DNA of 64,000 nucleotides from Bradyrhizobium diazoefficiens (GTDB lineage: Bacteria; Pseudomonadota; Alphaproteobacteria; Rhizobiales; Xanthobacteraceae): the NCBI RefSeq assembly GCF_018131015.1, contig NZ_JAFCJJ010000023.1, positions 1 through 64,000 of the forward strand, read 5' to 3'. Positions 44,328 through 52,543 of this stretch are shown here, piece after piece. The position numbers and the translations under genes are program-made. The notes below the pieces were generated by a model that was given only the letters and a program-made list of their open reading frames with translations, did no database searches and was not told where the DNA came from. Every line of letters begins with the position of its first letter. The first letter of the stretch is position 1.

Positions 44328-44555
44328 ATGGCCAACAGCATCTGGACGATCGAACAATTCACCTGCGCGGGTTGCAGCATGAACTACACCGCGACCCGGG
44401 AGGAACATGCCGAGGCGCATTCCGGCAGCTTCAAATGCAGCATCTGCAGCGGCGTGGTCCACACCTGGTCCGGCAAGCACCATTTCTTTGGCTGGCAAGC
44501 GGTCAAGACCAGGCCGCCGGTGTTCGGCCGTCGCTGGGCGGGCGCGGGCTGGTAG
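44328..44555 (+). CDS. small zinc-ribbon-like protein
   Basis: 75 residues with two CxxC pairs (FTCAGCSMNY and FKCSICSGVV) about 22 residues apart and nearby His residues (EEHAEAHSG, GKHHFFGW), consistent with one zinc site. The product ends FGRRWAGAGW. The spacing resembles that of the gene at 42093, so the two may be distant paralogues. Function unknown. Confidence 0.6.
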   Translation: MANSIWTIEQFTCAGCSMNYTATREEHAEAHSGSFKCSICSGVVHTWSGKHHFFGWQAVKTRPPVFGRRWAGAGW

Positions 44556-44645
44556 GCCTGCGGAGCCGGAGTCGGTGCCGAAACAAAGGGCAGCGTCGCG
44601 GCGAGCGACGTCTCTGCTTCGCTCCATCGGCCGTAACCGCGCTTT

Positions 44646-45053
44646 CTATTTCTGGGCCGGAAGTCCTTCAAGCGCAACGATGCGGAATCTGGCGCCGCTC
44701 TGCCGCACCTTCGACGCTTCCCGGTTTTCGCTTGAGTCAAACCAGCGCCTTGCCGCGTCCATGCTGGGGAACTGCAGAAACGCCATGCAGCATGGCGCGT
44801 CACCTTCGCCTTCCAGCAAGGTGTTGCGCTGACTGCGCGCGAGATAGCGCGCATCAAATTTCGGGAGAATGCTGCGCGCCAGCTTACCATACTCCTCCTG
44901 GATCGATTCCGGTCCTGTGGTTGCAGTGCGCTCGATGACGACAAACGCAGGCCGTTCTTCCTGTTGCGCAAGCGAAGGTCCCAGCAGGGCCGCCACCAGC
45001 ACGACTGCATTGCCAAGAGCGGCCGCAGCAACCGCAATCATTGATTTCCACAT
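44646..45053 (-). CDS. exported DUF1330 protein
   Basis: 135 residues: a signal peptide (AAALGNAVVLVAALLGPSLA) followed by a DUF1330/EthD-like ferredoxin fold. FVVIERTATTGPESIQEEYG, KFDARYLARSQRNTLLEGEG and AFLQFPSMDAARRWFDSSE match the family pattern. Most DUF1330 proteins are cytoplasmic, so the export signal is a variation. Function unknown. The gene is divergent from the acetoacetyl-CoA synthetase across about 290 bases. Confidence 0.75.
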   Translation of the reverse strand: MWKSMIAVAAAALGNAVVLVAALLGPSLAQQEERPAFVVIERTATTGPESIQEEYGKLARSILPKFDARYLARSQRNTLLEGEGDAPCCMAFLQFPSMDAARRWFDSSENREASKVRQSGARFRIVALEGLPAQK

Positions 45054-45346
45054 GATGTTTCGCTCCGCACGCTGACGCCATTGACGATGCTTGGCTGGAT
45101 CGGGGTCCTGCCTCGTGATCGGATCGTCTCGCCAAACCTCCTTTGGCGTTGATTTGTTCCGTCGGTGCCAACCGGCCGCCGAGATTTTGCGAACGCGGTC
45201 GCCAACCGTGTCCCGGCTCTGCCCCGCCGCAACGTCGTAAGCGGGTTCACGGGCGTTTTCGACGTGCTATGGACGTTGCGGCGCGTCCGCGACACGCTAA
45301 GTTCGCGCTCCCTCGCTCCTTCCCTGCAACGGATGTCGATACGCTT

Positions 45347-47389
45347 ATGACTGCTCCTTTCGTTCCCCAGATCGCCCTCTACCGCAACTGGCTCGCCGCG
45401 CAGCGCGGCCTGTCCTTCGCAAGCTACGAGGACATGCGGCACTGGTCGGTCCGCGATCTCGACGGGTTCTGGCGCAGCATCTGGGACTATTATGACCTGC
45501 AATCACCGACGCCGTTCTCGGCCGTCATCGCCGAGCGCAAGATGCCCGGCGCGGTCTGGTTTCCCGGCGCGCAGGTCAACTACGCCCGCCAGGTGTTCCG
45601 CCATGTCGAGGCCGCAGATGCCGCCGGCCTGCCGGCGATCGTGAGCAGCGGCGAAGACGGCCGGCTGATCGAGACAAGCTGGCCCGAGCTGCGGCGCAAG
45701 GCGGCGGCGCTGGCGTTACATCTGAAGGACAAGGGCATCAAGCCGGGTGACCGGATCGCAGCCTATCTGCCCAACATTCCCGAAACCATCGTCGCGTTTC
45801 TCGCCACCGCCAGCATTGGCGCGGTCTGGAGCCTCTGTGCGCCCGACATGGCCGCCCCCGCCGTGATCGACCGCTTCAAGCAGATCGGGCCGAAGGTGCT
45901 GATCGCCTGCGATGCCGTCACCTATGCCGGCCGGCGCCACGACCGCAAGGATGTCGTCGCCGAGCTGCGGCACTCGCTGCCGACGGTCGAGCACGTCATC
46001 CTGCACAGCGCGGGCGCAACCAAAGCCCCCGATGCACTGTTCGGCGAGATTGTCGCCAGGACCGGCGCTGAAGTCGACGCATTCGAGCCGGTCTGGCTGC
46101 CGTTCGATCATCCGCTCTGGATCGTCTATTCCAGCGGCACCACCGGCCTGCCGAAGCCGATCGTGCACGGCCATGGCGGCATCGTCATCGTGGTGCTGGC
46201 CCTGCTCGGCCTGCACAACGACATCGGCTGCTCCTACCACGACAACTCCTTCGGCGAGCGCTATCACTGGTACTCCTCGACCGGCTGGATCATGTGGAAC
46301 AGCCAGGTCGGCGGCCTGCTCAGCGGCACCACCTGCTGCATCTTCGACGGCAGCCCCGGAGGAACGAAGGACAAGCCGGACTGGAACACGCTGTGGCGCT
46401 TCGTGGCGCAATCGAAATCGACGTTCTTCGGTGCGGGCGCCGCGTTCTTCGCCAACTGCGCCAAGGCCGAGGTGGACCTTGCCGCGGCCGGCGACCTGTC
46501 CAGACTGCGCTGCCTCGGCTCGACCGGCTCGCCGCTCAGCGCCGACACGCAAGCCTGGTTCAACGCGCGCTTCGCGGCCCTGTCGAAGACCAACGGCAGC
46601 AAGGCACAGGCCGACATCTGGTGGGCGAACATCTCCGGTGGCACCGATTTCGCAGGCGCCTTCATCGGCGGCAACCGCGAGCTGCCGCAGACGCCGGGCG
46701 CGATGCAGTGCCGCCTGCTCGGCGCCGCGGTGGAAGCCTTCAGCGAACAGGGCCGCGCCGTCATCGACGAGGTCGGCGAGCTCGTCTGCACCGAGCCGAT
46801 GCCGTCGATGCCGCTCCGCTTCTGGAACGACAAGGGCGATGCGCGCTACCGCGCGAGCTATTTCGAGACCTATCCGGACAATTTCGACGGCAGCGGACGC
46901 GGGCCGGTATGGCGGCACGGCGACTGGCTCAAGGTCAATACGGACGGCTCCTGCATCATCTACGGCCGCAGCGATGCCACCATCAACCGGCACGGCCTGC
47001 GCATGGGCACGAGCGAGCTCTATTCCGCGATCGAGGCCCTGCCCGAGGTGCTCGATAGCCTCGTCGTCGACCTCGAATATCTCGGCCGCGAGAGCTACAT
47101 GCCGCTGTTCGTGGTGCTGCGCGAAGGTGTCGCGCTCGACGGCGCGATGCAGGCCAGGATCAACAAGGCGATCGAATCCGGTGTCTCGCGGCGCTTCCTG
47201 CCGAACGAGATCTTTGCGGTCGCCGAGATCCCGCGCACGCTGTCCGGCAAGAAGCAGGAGCTGCCGATCAAGAAGCTTCTGCTCGGCCAGCCCGTCGAGA
47301 AGATCATCAACAAGGAAGCGATGGCCAATCCGGCCTGCCTCGACTGGTATCTCGCCTTCGCGCGCGACTATCTGGCCAGAACGGCGTGA
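45347..47389 (+). CDS. aacS: acetoacetyl-CoA synthetase
   Basis: 680-residue acetoacetate-CoA ligase, which activates acetoacetate with ATP and CoA and lets the cell use ketone bodies or recycle poly-hydroxybutyrate products. It opens with IALYRNWLAAQRGLSFASYE and the family marker GAVWFPGAQVNYARQVFRH. The AMP-binding loop is VYSSGTTGLPKPIVHG; NISGGTDFAGAFIGG, HGDWLKVNTDGSCIIYGRSD and the acyl-accepting core PRTLSGKKQELPIKK with the catalytic Lys follow. The ATG at 45347 fits the family start. Its stop is followed within two bases by repeat copy B. PHB turnover fits rhizobial carbon storage. Confidence 0.92.
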   Translation: MTAPFVPQIALYRNWLAAQRGLSFASYEDMRHWSVRDLDGFWRSIWDYYDLQSPTPFSAVIAERKMPGAVWFPGAQVNYARQVFRHVEAADAAGLPAIVSSGEDGRLIETSWPELRRKAAALALHLKDKGIKPGDRIAAYLPNIPETIVAFLATASIGAVWSLCAPDMAAPAVIDRFKQIGPKVLIACDAVTYAGRRHDRKDVVAELRHSLPTVEHVILHSAGATKAPDALFGEIVARTGAEVDAFEPVWLPFDHPLWIVYSSGTTGLPKPIVHGHGGIVIVVLALLGLHNDIGCSYHDNSFGERYHWYSSTGWIMWNSQVGGLLSGTTCCIFDGSPGGTKDKPDWNTLWRFVAQSKSTFFGAGAAFFANCAKAEVDLAAAGDLSRLRCLGSTGSPLSADTQAWFNARFAALSKTNGSKAQADIWWANISGGTDFAGAFIGGNRELPQTPGAMQCRLLGAAVEAFSEQGRAVIDEVGELVCTEPMPSMPLRFWNDKGDARYRASYFETYPDNFDGSGRGPVWRHGDWLKVNTDGSCIIYGRSDATINRHGLRMGTSELYSAIEALPEVLDSLVVDLEYLGRESYMPLFVVLREGVALDGAMQARINKAIESGVSRRFLPNEIFAVAEIPRTLSGKKQELPIKKLLLGQPVEKIINKEAMANPACLDWYLAFARDYLARTA

Positions 47390-47390
47390 T

Positions 47391-47521
47391 CTAAAGCGCG
47401 ATGAGATCAAGGCGAATCATCATCGCGCTTTAGGTTGTTGTTTGCGCATGATCTCCGCGCAAACGCGTTCCGCGTTTGTCGCGAGGGAAAACCGCTTCGC
47501 ACTTTTCCGGATCATGCTTTA
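47391..47521. repeat. dispersed double-palindrome repeat, copy B
   Basis: The 14-bp stem CTAAAGCGCGATGA (47391-47404) and TCATCGCGCTTTAG (47420-47433) is identical to copy A. The right half is longer, with an extra GCGCAAACGCG/CGCGTTTGTCGC palindrome before the shared AAAACCGCTTCGCACTTTTC and ATCATGCTTTA. It lies between convergent genes and its right end supplies the TAA stop of the minus-strand gene at 47519. Confidence 0.85.
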
Positions 47522-47731
47522 GCCGCCGCCGAAATTGGACGGGTCGAGATTCCTGTTCTCGGGCGGCGGGATCGGCGGATAGCCGGGAAACTTGTACCAG
47601 CCGGGCGGCACGGAGGCGTCCTCGGCCGGTCGGACGATCACATGGTGCCCCCGGGGCGCGTGCTCGGTACGAGCAGCGGCGGCCGTCGCGGACGTCGAAA
47701 TCAGGAGAATCAGAACCAGGACAGGCCGCAT
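47519..47731 (-). CDS. small secreted Pro-rich protein
   Basis: 70 residues. A signal peptide (MRPVLVLILLISTSATAAAA) precedes a short mature part rich in Pro and Gly (PPGWYKFPGYPPIPPPENRN). Not recognised. The stop codon lies in the end of repeat copy B, so the C terminus (NFGGG) may have been altered when the repeat arrived. Confidence 0.5.
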   Translation of the reverse strand: MRPVLVLILLISTSATAAAARTEHAPRGHHVIVRPAEDASVPPGWYKFPGYPPIPPPENRNLDPSNFGGG

Positions 47732-47922
47732 TGCATGGGCTCCAGTTTGTCCCCCGCAACCCAGATGTGGGGCGGCAACGTCGCCGAACCCAATCATCCA
47801 GCGTCACGAAAGGTCACATCGGCGGCATCGCCAAGACCGGCCCAATTGCGCCATCGGAATTTGGACTCCGTTCACCGATCATCGCTAGACCGGAGAGGAA
47901 CCTCTTCCTGCAGACACACACC

Positions 47923-48225
47923 ATGCCCGACCTCAACACCATCCTCGGCCGGCTCAACGACCGCCTGCTCCGTCTCGAGGGCGAGCTGTTCGTGCTGCGC
48001 TCGCTGGCGCGCGCGACGCTGACGGCCGGCGACGACCATGCGGCGCGGATGCGCAAGCTGGTCGAGGCCGCCAAGGTCGCGCTCGAGGACGAGGCTCAGC
48101 GTCCCCTCGACAAGCCGACCCGCAAATATGTCGATGCCGCCACTGCGCTCGTGGAGGAGCTGCTGGTCGAACCGACGCCGGCGCGCCCGCTGTTCACGGT
48201 GATTGATGGAGGCCGGCGCGACTAA
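47923..48225 (+). CDS. hypothetical helical protein
   Basis: 100 residues, not recognised. The sequence is almost wholly helical and amphipathic (LNTILGRLNDRLLRLEGELF, ARMRKLVEAAKVALEDEAQR, KYVDAATALVEELLVEP), with no cysteines or membrane segment. It converges on the next gene with a six-base gap. The helical hairpin look could suit a small adaptor or dimer. Confidence 0.6.
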   Translation: MPDLNTILGRLNDRLLRLEGELFVLRSLARATLTAGDDHAARMRKLVEAAKVALEDEAQRPLDKPTRKYVDAATALVEELLVEPTPARPLFTVIDGGRRD

Positions 48226-48231
48226 GCGCTC

Positions 48232-48465
48232 TTAGACCGGACGTGGCTTACCGGGCTCCGCGGATTCAGCCTTGAGCCGGCTGAGGCCCGCCTCGATGAT
48301 CGCGATCTCCTCCTCGATCTGACCGATCGGCCGGCTGAAATCGAAGCCGGACCTGCTCTTCAGTTCGACCGCGAGCCGCTGCCGGTGCATCATCAGCTCG
48401 TCGAGGCCGCGCCGGTTCTTCAGTCGCACATAGCTGTCGACGATTTGCTCAATTGCGCTCGGCAT
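48232..48465 (-). CDS. hypothetical small helical protein
   Basis: 77 residues from the ATG at 48465, chosen because a GGAG lies near it; an ATG at 48561 would add 32 residues. The product is helical and charged (SAIEQIVDSYVRLKNRRGLD, QRLAVELKSRSGFDFSRPIG, QIEEEIAIIEAGLSRLKAES), likely a coiled coil. Family not recognised. Confidence 0.5.
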   Translation of the reverse strand: MPSAIEQIVDSYVRLKNRRGLDELMMHRQRLAVELKSRSGFDFSRPIGQIEEEIAIIEAGLSRLKAESAEPGKPRPV

Positions 48466-48805
48466 CGCAATGGCTCCGGCAAAAAAGCCCGCGCGACGCA
48501 ACAGCGCCGGCGGGACAATTTCGGTGTCGCGGTACGCAATACTGATCCGCGACGGCTTCATCGATACGACAAGCTGGTTGAGAACGTATTACCATCCGAA
48601 GAATTCTTGATGCGCGGCATGAAAAGGCCGCTGGCGATCACCGCCAGCGGCCCAAAGCCGGGTTCGAAAACGGATCCGGAAATCAAATGTCGCCAGCCCC
48701 GGTGCCCGCAGCTTCTAGCGCAGACCGGAATTGCGTGTGTCACAATTGAAACAGAGGAACCACGCGTTCGCGCTTTTGCCATCCGACCGTGGCTGTGCGG
48801 CAACG
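48466..48805. other. intergenic region with a minus-strand hairpin
   Basis: About 340 bases without a supported gene. A perfect 11-bp hairpin at 48626-48652, followed on the minus strand by TTTTC, is the only structure seen and probably ends the transcript of the gene at 48806-49090. Open frames on both strands here have no gene-like features. Confidence 0.5.
48622..48652 (-). terminator. intrinsic terminator, minus strand
   Basis: GGCCGCTGGCG (48626-48636) and CGCCAGCGGCC (48642-48652) pair perfectly; read leftwards the stem is followed by TTTTC. It lies about 155 bases downstream of the gene ending at 48806. Confidence 0.65.
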
Positions 48806-49090
48806 CTAATCGGTGACGCAGAAATAGGTCCGCGGCAACCTGCGATAGGCAGTGTAGCGGTAGAACGGCCGATACGCGTAACCCCGGTAAAGCGCTGGCG
48901 GCTCCTCGCCGTAATAGGCATCATGGTAGAAATTCATGACGTGCCCAGAGGCGCATCGATAGCCGTCCCAGGTCGGACCGATGAACGGCGCAACCCCGAC
49001 CTCGGGTGGTACCGCCGGATAAGGCCCGCCGGCATGGGCCGGAACGGCCGCAATCAGGACCGCGGGAAGAATCAGCCATGCGCCACGCAT
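48806..49090 (-). CDS. small secreted Tyr-rich protein
   Basis: 94 residues. A signal peptide (MRGAWLILPAVLIAAVPAHA) is followed by a mature part rich in Tyr, Pro and Arg (GPTWDGYRCASGHVMNFYHD, YYGEEPPALYRGYAYRPFYR) with two cysteines (YRCASG, YFCVTD) that could form a disulphide. Not recognised; similar small Tyr-rich envelope proteins are frequent in Bradyrhizobium. Confidence 0.6.
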   Translation of the reverse strand: MRGAWLILPAVLIAAVPAHAGGPYPAVPPEVGVAPFIGPTWDGYRCASGHVMNFYHDAYYGEEPPALYRGYAYRPFYRYTAYRRLPRTYFCVTD

Positions 49091-49277
49091 TCGCTCGCTC
49101 CGGGCCTTTGGGACGGACGCATGGAAACACTGGAATGCAGCATGCGCAATCGCGGAATTCGCAGCGCCCTTGGTCCGGCGCGCTGTTGATAACAGGCGCA
49201 AACGCGTCGCGGATGGTGACACGGCGGCCTGACGTGTTATCGGGGGACGACGCAGTTGCGACACGGATCACACACCC

Positions 49278-49865
49278 ATGCGGATTACTCTTGTCGGCTC
49301 CCGCCATTTCGGCGTGACCACCCTGAACATGCTCCGCGAGCACAGCGTCACGATCGTGCGGGTCGTGGTGGCCGACGCCGAAGATCGCCTCGCCGCCACC
49401 GCCAAGGCCGCCGGTATCGAGGTGGTGGTGCAGGCCAATCCGAAGCTGGTGGTGGCTGCCGAGATCGCGCCGGACACCGACCTGATCATCACCGCGCACA
49501 GCCACGCCCGGATCGGCAAGGACGCGCTCGCCGCGGCCCGGCTCGGCGGGATCGGGTACCATCCCTCGTTGCTGCCCCGCCATCGCGGCAAGGCTGCCGT
49601 GGAATGGACCATCAAGGAAGGTGACCCGATCGCCGGCGGCACGATCTATCACCTCGCCGACCGCATGGACGCCGGGGCCATCGCCGCCCAGGACTGGTGC
49701 TTCGTCAAGAAGGGCGAGACCGCGCGGGAACTGTGGGAACGGGCTCTCGCTCCTCTCGGCCTCAAGCTGCTGGCCGATGTCATCGACTATGCCAAGGTTC
49801 ACAAGGCGCTGCCGGCCAAGGTCCAGGACGAACAATTCGCGACCTCCGCGCCGAGTCTCTCCTGA
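49278..49865 (+). CDS. formyltransferase-fold protein lacking the catalytic Asn
   Basis: 195-residue protein with the methionyl-tRNA/GART formyltransferase fold. It opens MRITLVGSRHFGVTTLNML, and the catalytic stretch reads GIGYHPSLLPRHRGKAAVEW near residue 93, with the His and the SLLPxxxG loop. DRMDAGAIAAQDW supplies the conserved Asp. The Asn that normally sits two residues before the His (NxH) is Gly here, so the usual N-H-D triad is incomplete. It lacks the C-terminal tRNA-binding domain of Fmt. Closest in size to sugar or amino-sugar N-formyltransferase fragments and PurN; the acceptor is unknown. Confidence 0.75.
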   Translation: MRITLVGSRHFGVTTLNMLREHSVTIVRVVVADAEDRLAATAKAAGIEVVVQANPKLVVAAEIAPDTDLIITAHSHARIGKDALAAARLGGIGYHPSLLPRHRGKAAVEWTIKEGDPIAGGTIYHLADRMDAGAIAAQDWCFVKKGETARELWERALAPLGLKLLADVIDYAKVHKALPAKVQDEQFATSAPSLS

Positions 49866-50037
49866 CGTTTACCCTTAATGTGAAGCGGCATTGATTCCGC
49901 TTGAAGAATCGGAGCCGGATGCGCGTGTAAACTATTGTTTCAACAGGAACAATTTTAACTTTTGCATCGCATCAAATTTCTGTCACATTTGCCCCGAATA
50001 AGCGGCAGCATATCAGACAGATTCAAGGACGGAATTC

Positions 50038-50388
50038 ATGCGTTTTGCTCGCATCGCGGCGCTCTGTGCCGCCTCGGTTTTCGCCGGCGCCCTCGCCACT
50101 CCCGCCTTTGCCCAGAGCCCGTATGACGGCAACTGGCAGGTCACCATCCACACCAAGAGCGGCAGCTGCGACGCCACCGCAAGCTCCATGCTGACGGTCG
50201 CCGACGGCAAGATTTCCGCCTCTGGCGCTAACGTTTCCGGCACCATCGGCAGCGGGGGACTTGTGAAGGTTTCGATCAATGGTGCATATGCTAACGGTCA
50301 ACTCAGCGGCAACGCCGGATCGGGGAAGTGGAATGGAGCATCTGCAGGCATACCGTGCAGCGGGCGGTGGGAAGCATCGCGCCAATAA
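50038..50388 (+). CDS. small secreted beta-rich protein
   Basis: 116 residues. A signal peptide (LCAASVFAGALATPAFAQ) is followed by a beta-rich mature part (YDGNWQVTIHTKSGSCDATA, VSGTIGSGGLVKVSINGAYA) with two cysteines. The fold looks like a small lipocalin or avidin-like barrel, similar to proteins found as rhizobial heme- or stress-associated secreted proteins, but I do not recognise the family. An AT-rich stretch at 49866-50037 precedes it. The next gene overlaps its 3' end. Confidence 0.65.
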   Translation: MRFARIAALCAASVFAGALATPAFAQSPYDGNWQVTIHTKSGSCDATASSMLTVADGKISASGANVSGTIGSGGLVKVSINGAYANGQLSGNAGSGKWNGASAGIPCSGRWEASRQ

Positions 50389-50878
50389 GCTAACTGAGAC
50401 TCGCGCCCGCAACCGGCGGCTGCTGATGGCAGCCGCCGTTTTGTTTGCGGCAGGTCTCGCCAGTTCCGGCAGCAAGGCCCAATCGGGCCCGTTCGCGCCC
50501 CTGGCGGGCTCCTGGAGCGGGTCCGGAACCGTAACGCTTGAGGACGGCTCTACGGAGCGCATTCGCTGCCGGGCCAAATATGCCCCGATCGGGCCGACCA
50601 TGGAGATGTCGCTGACCTGCGCCAGCGACGCCTACAAGTTCATCCTCGGCGCCAACCTCAGGGCCGAAGGCAACCGCGTGAGCGGAAGCTGGAGTGAGAC
50701 CAGCCGCAACATCAGCGGCTCGCTCGAGGGGCGTGGCAGCGGCGGCAACTACGAGATGGCCGTCAACGCGGCCGGGTTCAATGCCAACCTCTCACTGAAG
50801 ACGAGCGGCAACAAGCAGACGGTCTCGCTCCGGGCCGACAGCCAGTTCCGCGGCGCCAATATCTCGCTGTCCAAGTAA
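50333..50878 (+). CDS. exported beta-rich protein overlapping the previous gene
   Basis: About 181 residues from the ATG at 50333, which follows a GGGGAAG site and overlaps the preceding gene by 56 bases. An internal ATG at 50426 is possible but would leave the signal peptide without its basic start. The signal (RNRRLLMAAAVLFAAGLASS) precedes a beta-rich domain (LAGSWSGSGTVTLEDGSTER, VSGSWSETSRNISGSLEGRG) that resembles lipocalin-like barrels of unknown ligand. Overlap and common topology suggest an operon with the gene before it. A strong terminator follows. Confidence 0.65.
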   Translation: MEHLQAYRAAGGGKHRANKLTETRARNRRLLMAAAVLFAAGLASSGSKAQSGPFAPLAGSWSGSGTVTLEDGSTERIRCRAKYAPIGPTMEMSLTCASDAYKFILGANLRAEGNRVSGSWSETSRNISGSLEGRGSGGNYEMAVNAAGFNANLSLKTSGNKQTVSLRADSQFRGANISLSK

Positions 50879-50900
50879 CGACGACAGCCCTGAACGTATC

Positions 50901-50933
50901 GCGATCCGGCGCCCGCGCCGGATCGCTTTTTTT
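50901..50933 (+). terminator. intrinsic terminator
   Basis: A perfect 12-bp stem (GCGATCCGGCGC, two-base loop, GCGCCGGATCGC) ends in seven T. It closes the two secreted-protein genes, and the stop codon of the convergent RidA-family gene lies in its T run. Confidence 0.92.
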
Positions 50934-51330
50934 ATGCGCCGGGCACGAACGCCGTGACCTCGATCTCGACCTTGGCCCGCTCGTCCACGAGACCGCCGAT
51001 ATAGAGCAGCGTCGCGGGCGGGAAATTGCGTCCGAGCGTCTCCTTCCAGGCCGCGCCGATGCCGGCGCCGGCTGCCTGGTATTCGCTGCGGCTCGTGAGA
51101 TACCAATTCAACCGGACGATATGCTCGGGACCCGCGCCGGCTTCTGCCAGGAGTTTGATGATCCGCTTCAGCGCGGTCGCGACCTGCGCGGCCATGTCGG
51201 ACGCATAATTGCCGATCTCGTCGCCGCCGGTCTGCCCCGCCAGCACGACCCAGCGGCCCGGCCCCTCCACCACCGCGCCATGTGAAAAGCCCCGCGGTTT
51301 CGACCAGTCGGCCGGCTGCAAGATATGCAT
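50932..51330 (-). CDS. RidA-family protein (non-canonical subgroup)
   Basis: 132-residue YjgF/YER057c/UK114-family protein, normally a small trimeric enzyme of the RidA type, which hydrolyses reactive imines. WVVLAGQTGGDEIGNYASDM, MAAQVATALKRIIKLLAEAG, HIVRLNWYLTSRSEYQAAG and KVEIEVTAFVPG follow the family. The Arg of the canonical PARS motif, required for imine hydrolysis, is not present (FPPATLLYIGG), so it belongs to another Rid subgroup whose substrate is unclear. The ATG at 51330 follows a GGGAGG site. It is divergent from the EamA transporter. Confidence 0.82.
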   Translation of the reverse strand: MHILQPADWSKPRGFSHGAVVEGPGRWVVLAGQTGGDEIGNYASDMAAQVATALKRIIKLLAEAGAGPEHIVRLNWYLTSRSEYQAAGAGIGAAWKETLGRNFPPATLLYIGGLVDERAKVEIEVTAFVPGA

Positions 51331-51470
51331 CAGCGACGTCCTCCCTTTTTGTCGTTCTTCTCCCAAGCCTTAGCACGCCATCCTGCATCGCTGCATGCGC
51401 AGATTTGGCCGTTGCAAACGGGGGCGATGTCGCCGATACCGGCCGTCCCTCAAGGTCAGATCTCCCCTCG

Positions 51471-52391
51471 ATGAACACGACACCGTCCAAAACCATGGCT
51501 GCACTCTGGATGGCCGGCTGGCTCGCGCTGATGCTGGTCATGGCGGTGGCCGGGCGCGAGACCACGCGCGAGCTGAGCGTCTTCCAGATCATGGAAGTGC
51601 GCTCGCTGATCGGATTCGTGCTGCTGCTGCCGATCATCCACCGCTCCGGTGGATTCAAGGCGGTCGCGACCAAACGCCTGCCCCAACACATCGCGCGCAA
51701 CCTGGTCCATTACTGCGCACAGCTCGGCTGGTTCTTCGCGCTGACGCTGATCGGGATCGGCCAGGTGGTGGCGATCGAATTCACCATGCCGATCTGGACC
51801 GCCCTGCTCGCGGCGACCTTCCTGTCCGAGCGGATGACCGTGTGGAAGATCGCCGCCATCGTGCTCGGCCTCGTCGGCGTCGTCATGATCGTGCGTCCCG
51901 CCACCGGCGAGATCAATCCGGGCCAGTTGATCGCGCTCGGCGCCGCGGTCGGCTTCAGCATCTCGATGGCCCTGGCAAAATCGCTGACGCGGACCGAGAG
52001 TGCATTATCGATCCTGTTCTGGATGATCGTCGTGCAGGCGGTCGTCGGCCTGGTGCCGACGCTCCATGCCTGGACCTGGCCGTCAGCCCAGCTCTGGGGA
52101 TGGCTCTTCGTCATCGGGGTTTGCGGCACTTTCTCGCATTATTGCCTCGCAAGCGCGCTCCGGCACGCGGATGCCACCATCGTCGTCCCCATGGACTTCC
52201 TCCGGGTTCCATTGACCGCGACCGCGGGCTGGCTGCTGTATTCGGAGCGGCTGGATGCCTGGACGGTGTTTGGCGCCGCGCTGATCCTGTTCGGCAACCT
52301 CCTGAATCTGAAGCCCGCCTCGCCCGTTACCGCCGCCCGCGCGGTGAACCGAACGCCGCCTCAAGCGACGAAACAGAGTGGACGAGCGTGA
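51471..52391 (+). CDS. EamA/DMT-superfamily permease
   Basis: 306-residue inner-membrane protein with ten hydrophobic helices in two EamA repeats: the first from MAALWMAGWLALMLVMAVAG to IAAIVLGLVGVVMIV, the second from ALGAAVGFSISMALAKSL to FGAALILFGNLLNL. Substrate unknown; family members export metabolites such as amino acids. The ATG at 51471 was chosen because the upstream in-frame part is not membrane-like. The C-terminal 25 residues are polar. Confidence 0.85.
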   Translation: MNTTPSKTMAALWMAGWLALMLVMAVAGRETTRELSVFQIMEVRSLIGFVLLLPIIHRSGGFKAVATKRLPQHIARNLVHYCAQLGWFFALTLIGIGQVVAIEFTMPIWTALLAATFLSERMTVWKIAAIVLGLVGVVMIVRPATGEINPGQLIALGAAVGFSISMALAKSLTRTESALSILFWMIVVQAVVGLVPTLHAWTWPSAQLWGWLFVIGVCGTFSHYCLASALRHADATIVVPMDFLRVPLTATAGWLLYSERLDAWTVFGAALILFGNLLNLKPASPVTAARAVNRTPPQATKQSGRA

Positions 52392-52543
52392 TTTGGATCA
52401 CGTTGGAGGGGCATTTCGTCGTGCACACTCGGTGTTAAGGCTCGGGGTCGCCGAACGGTCGTTTTGCTGGCGCGAAACCGGGCGTGTCGTGTAAGTTCGT
52501 TGCCAGTTTGTTTCTGCCTGCAATTCGATTCTGGGGATTTCAG

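Noticed and set aside
48558..48803. 81-codon minus-strand frame covering the hairpin at 48626.
   Set aside because: It reads through a terminator, has a weak start and no gene-like sequence.
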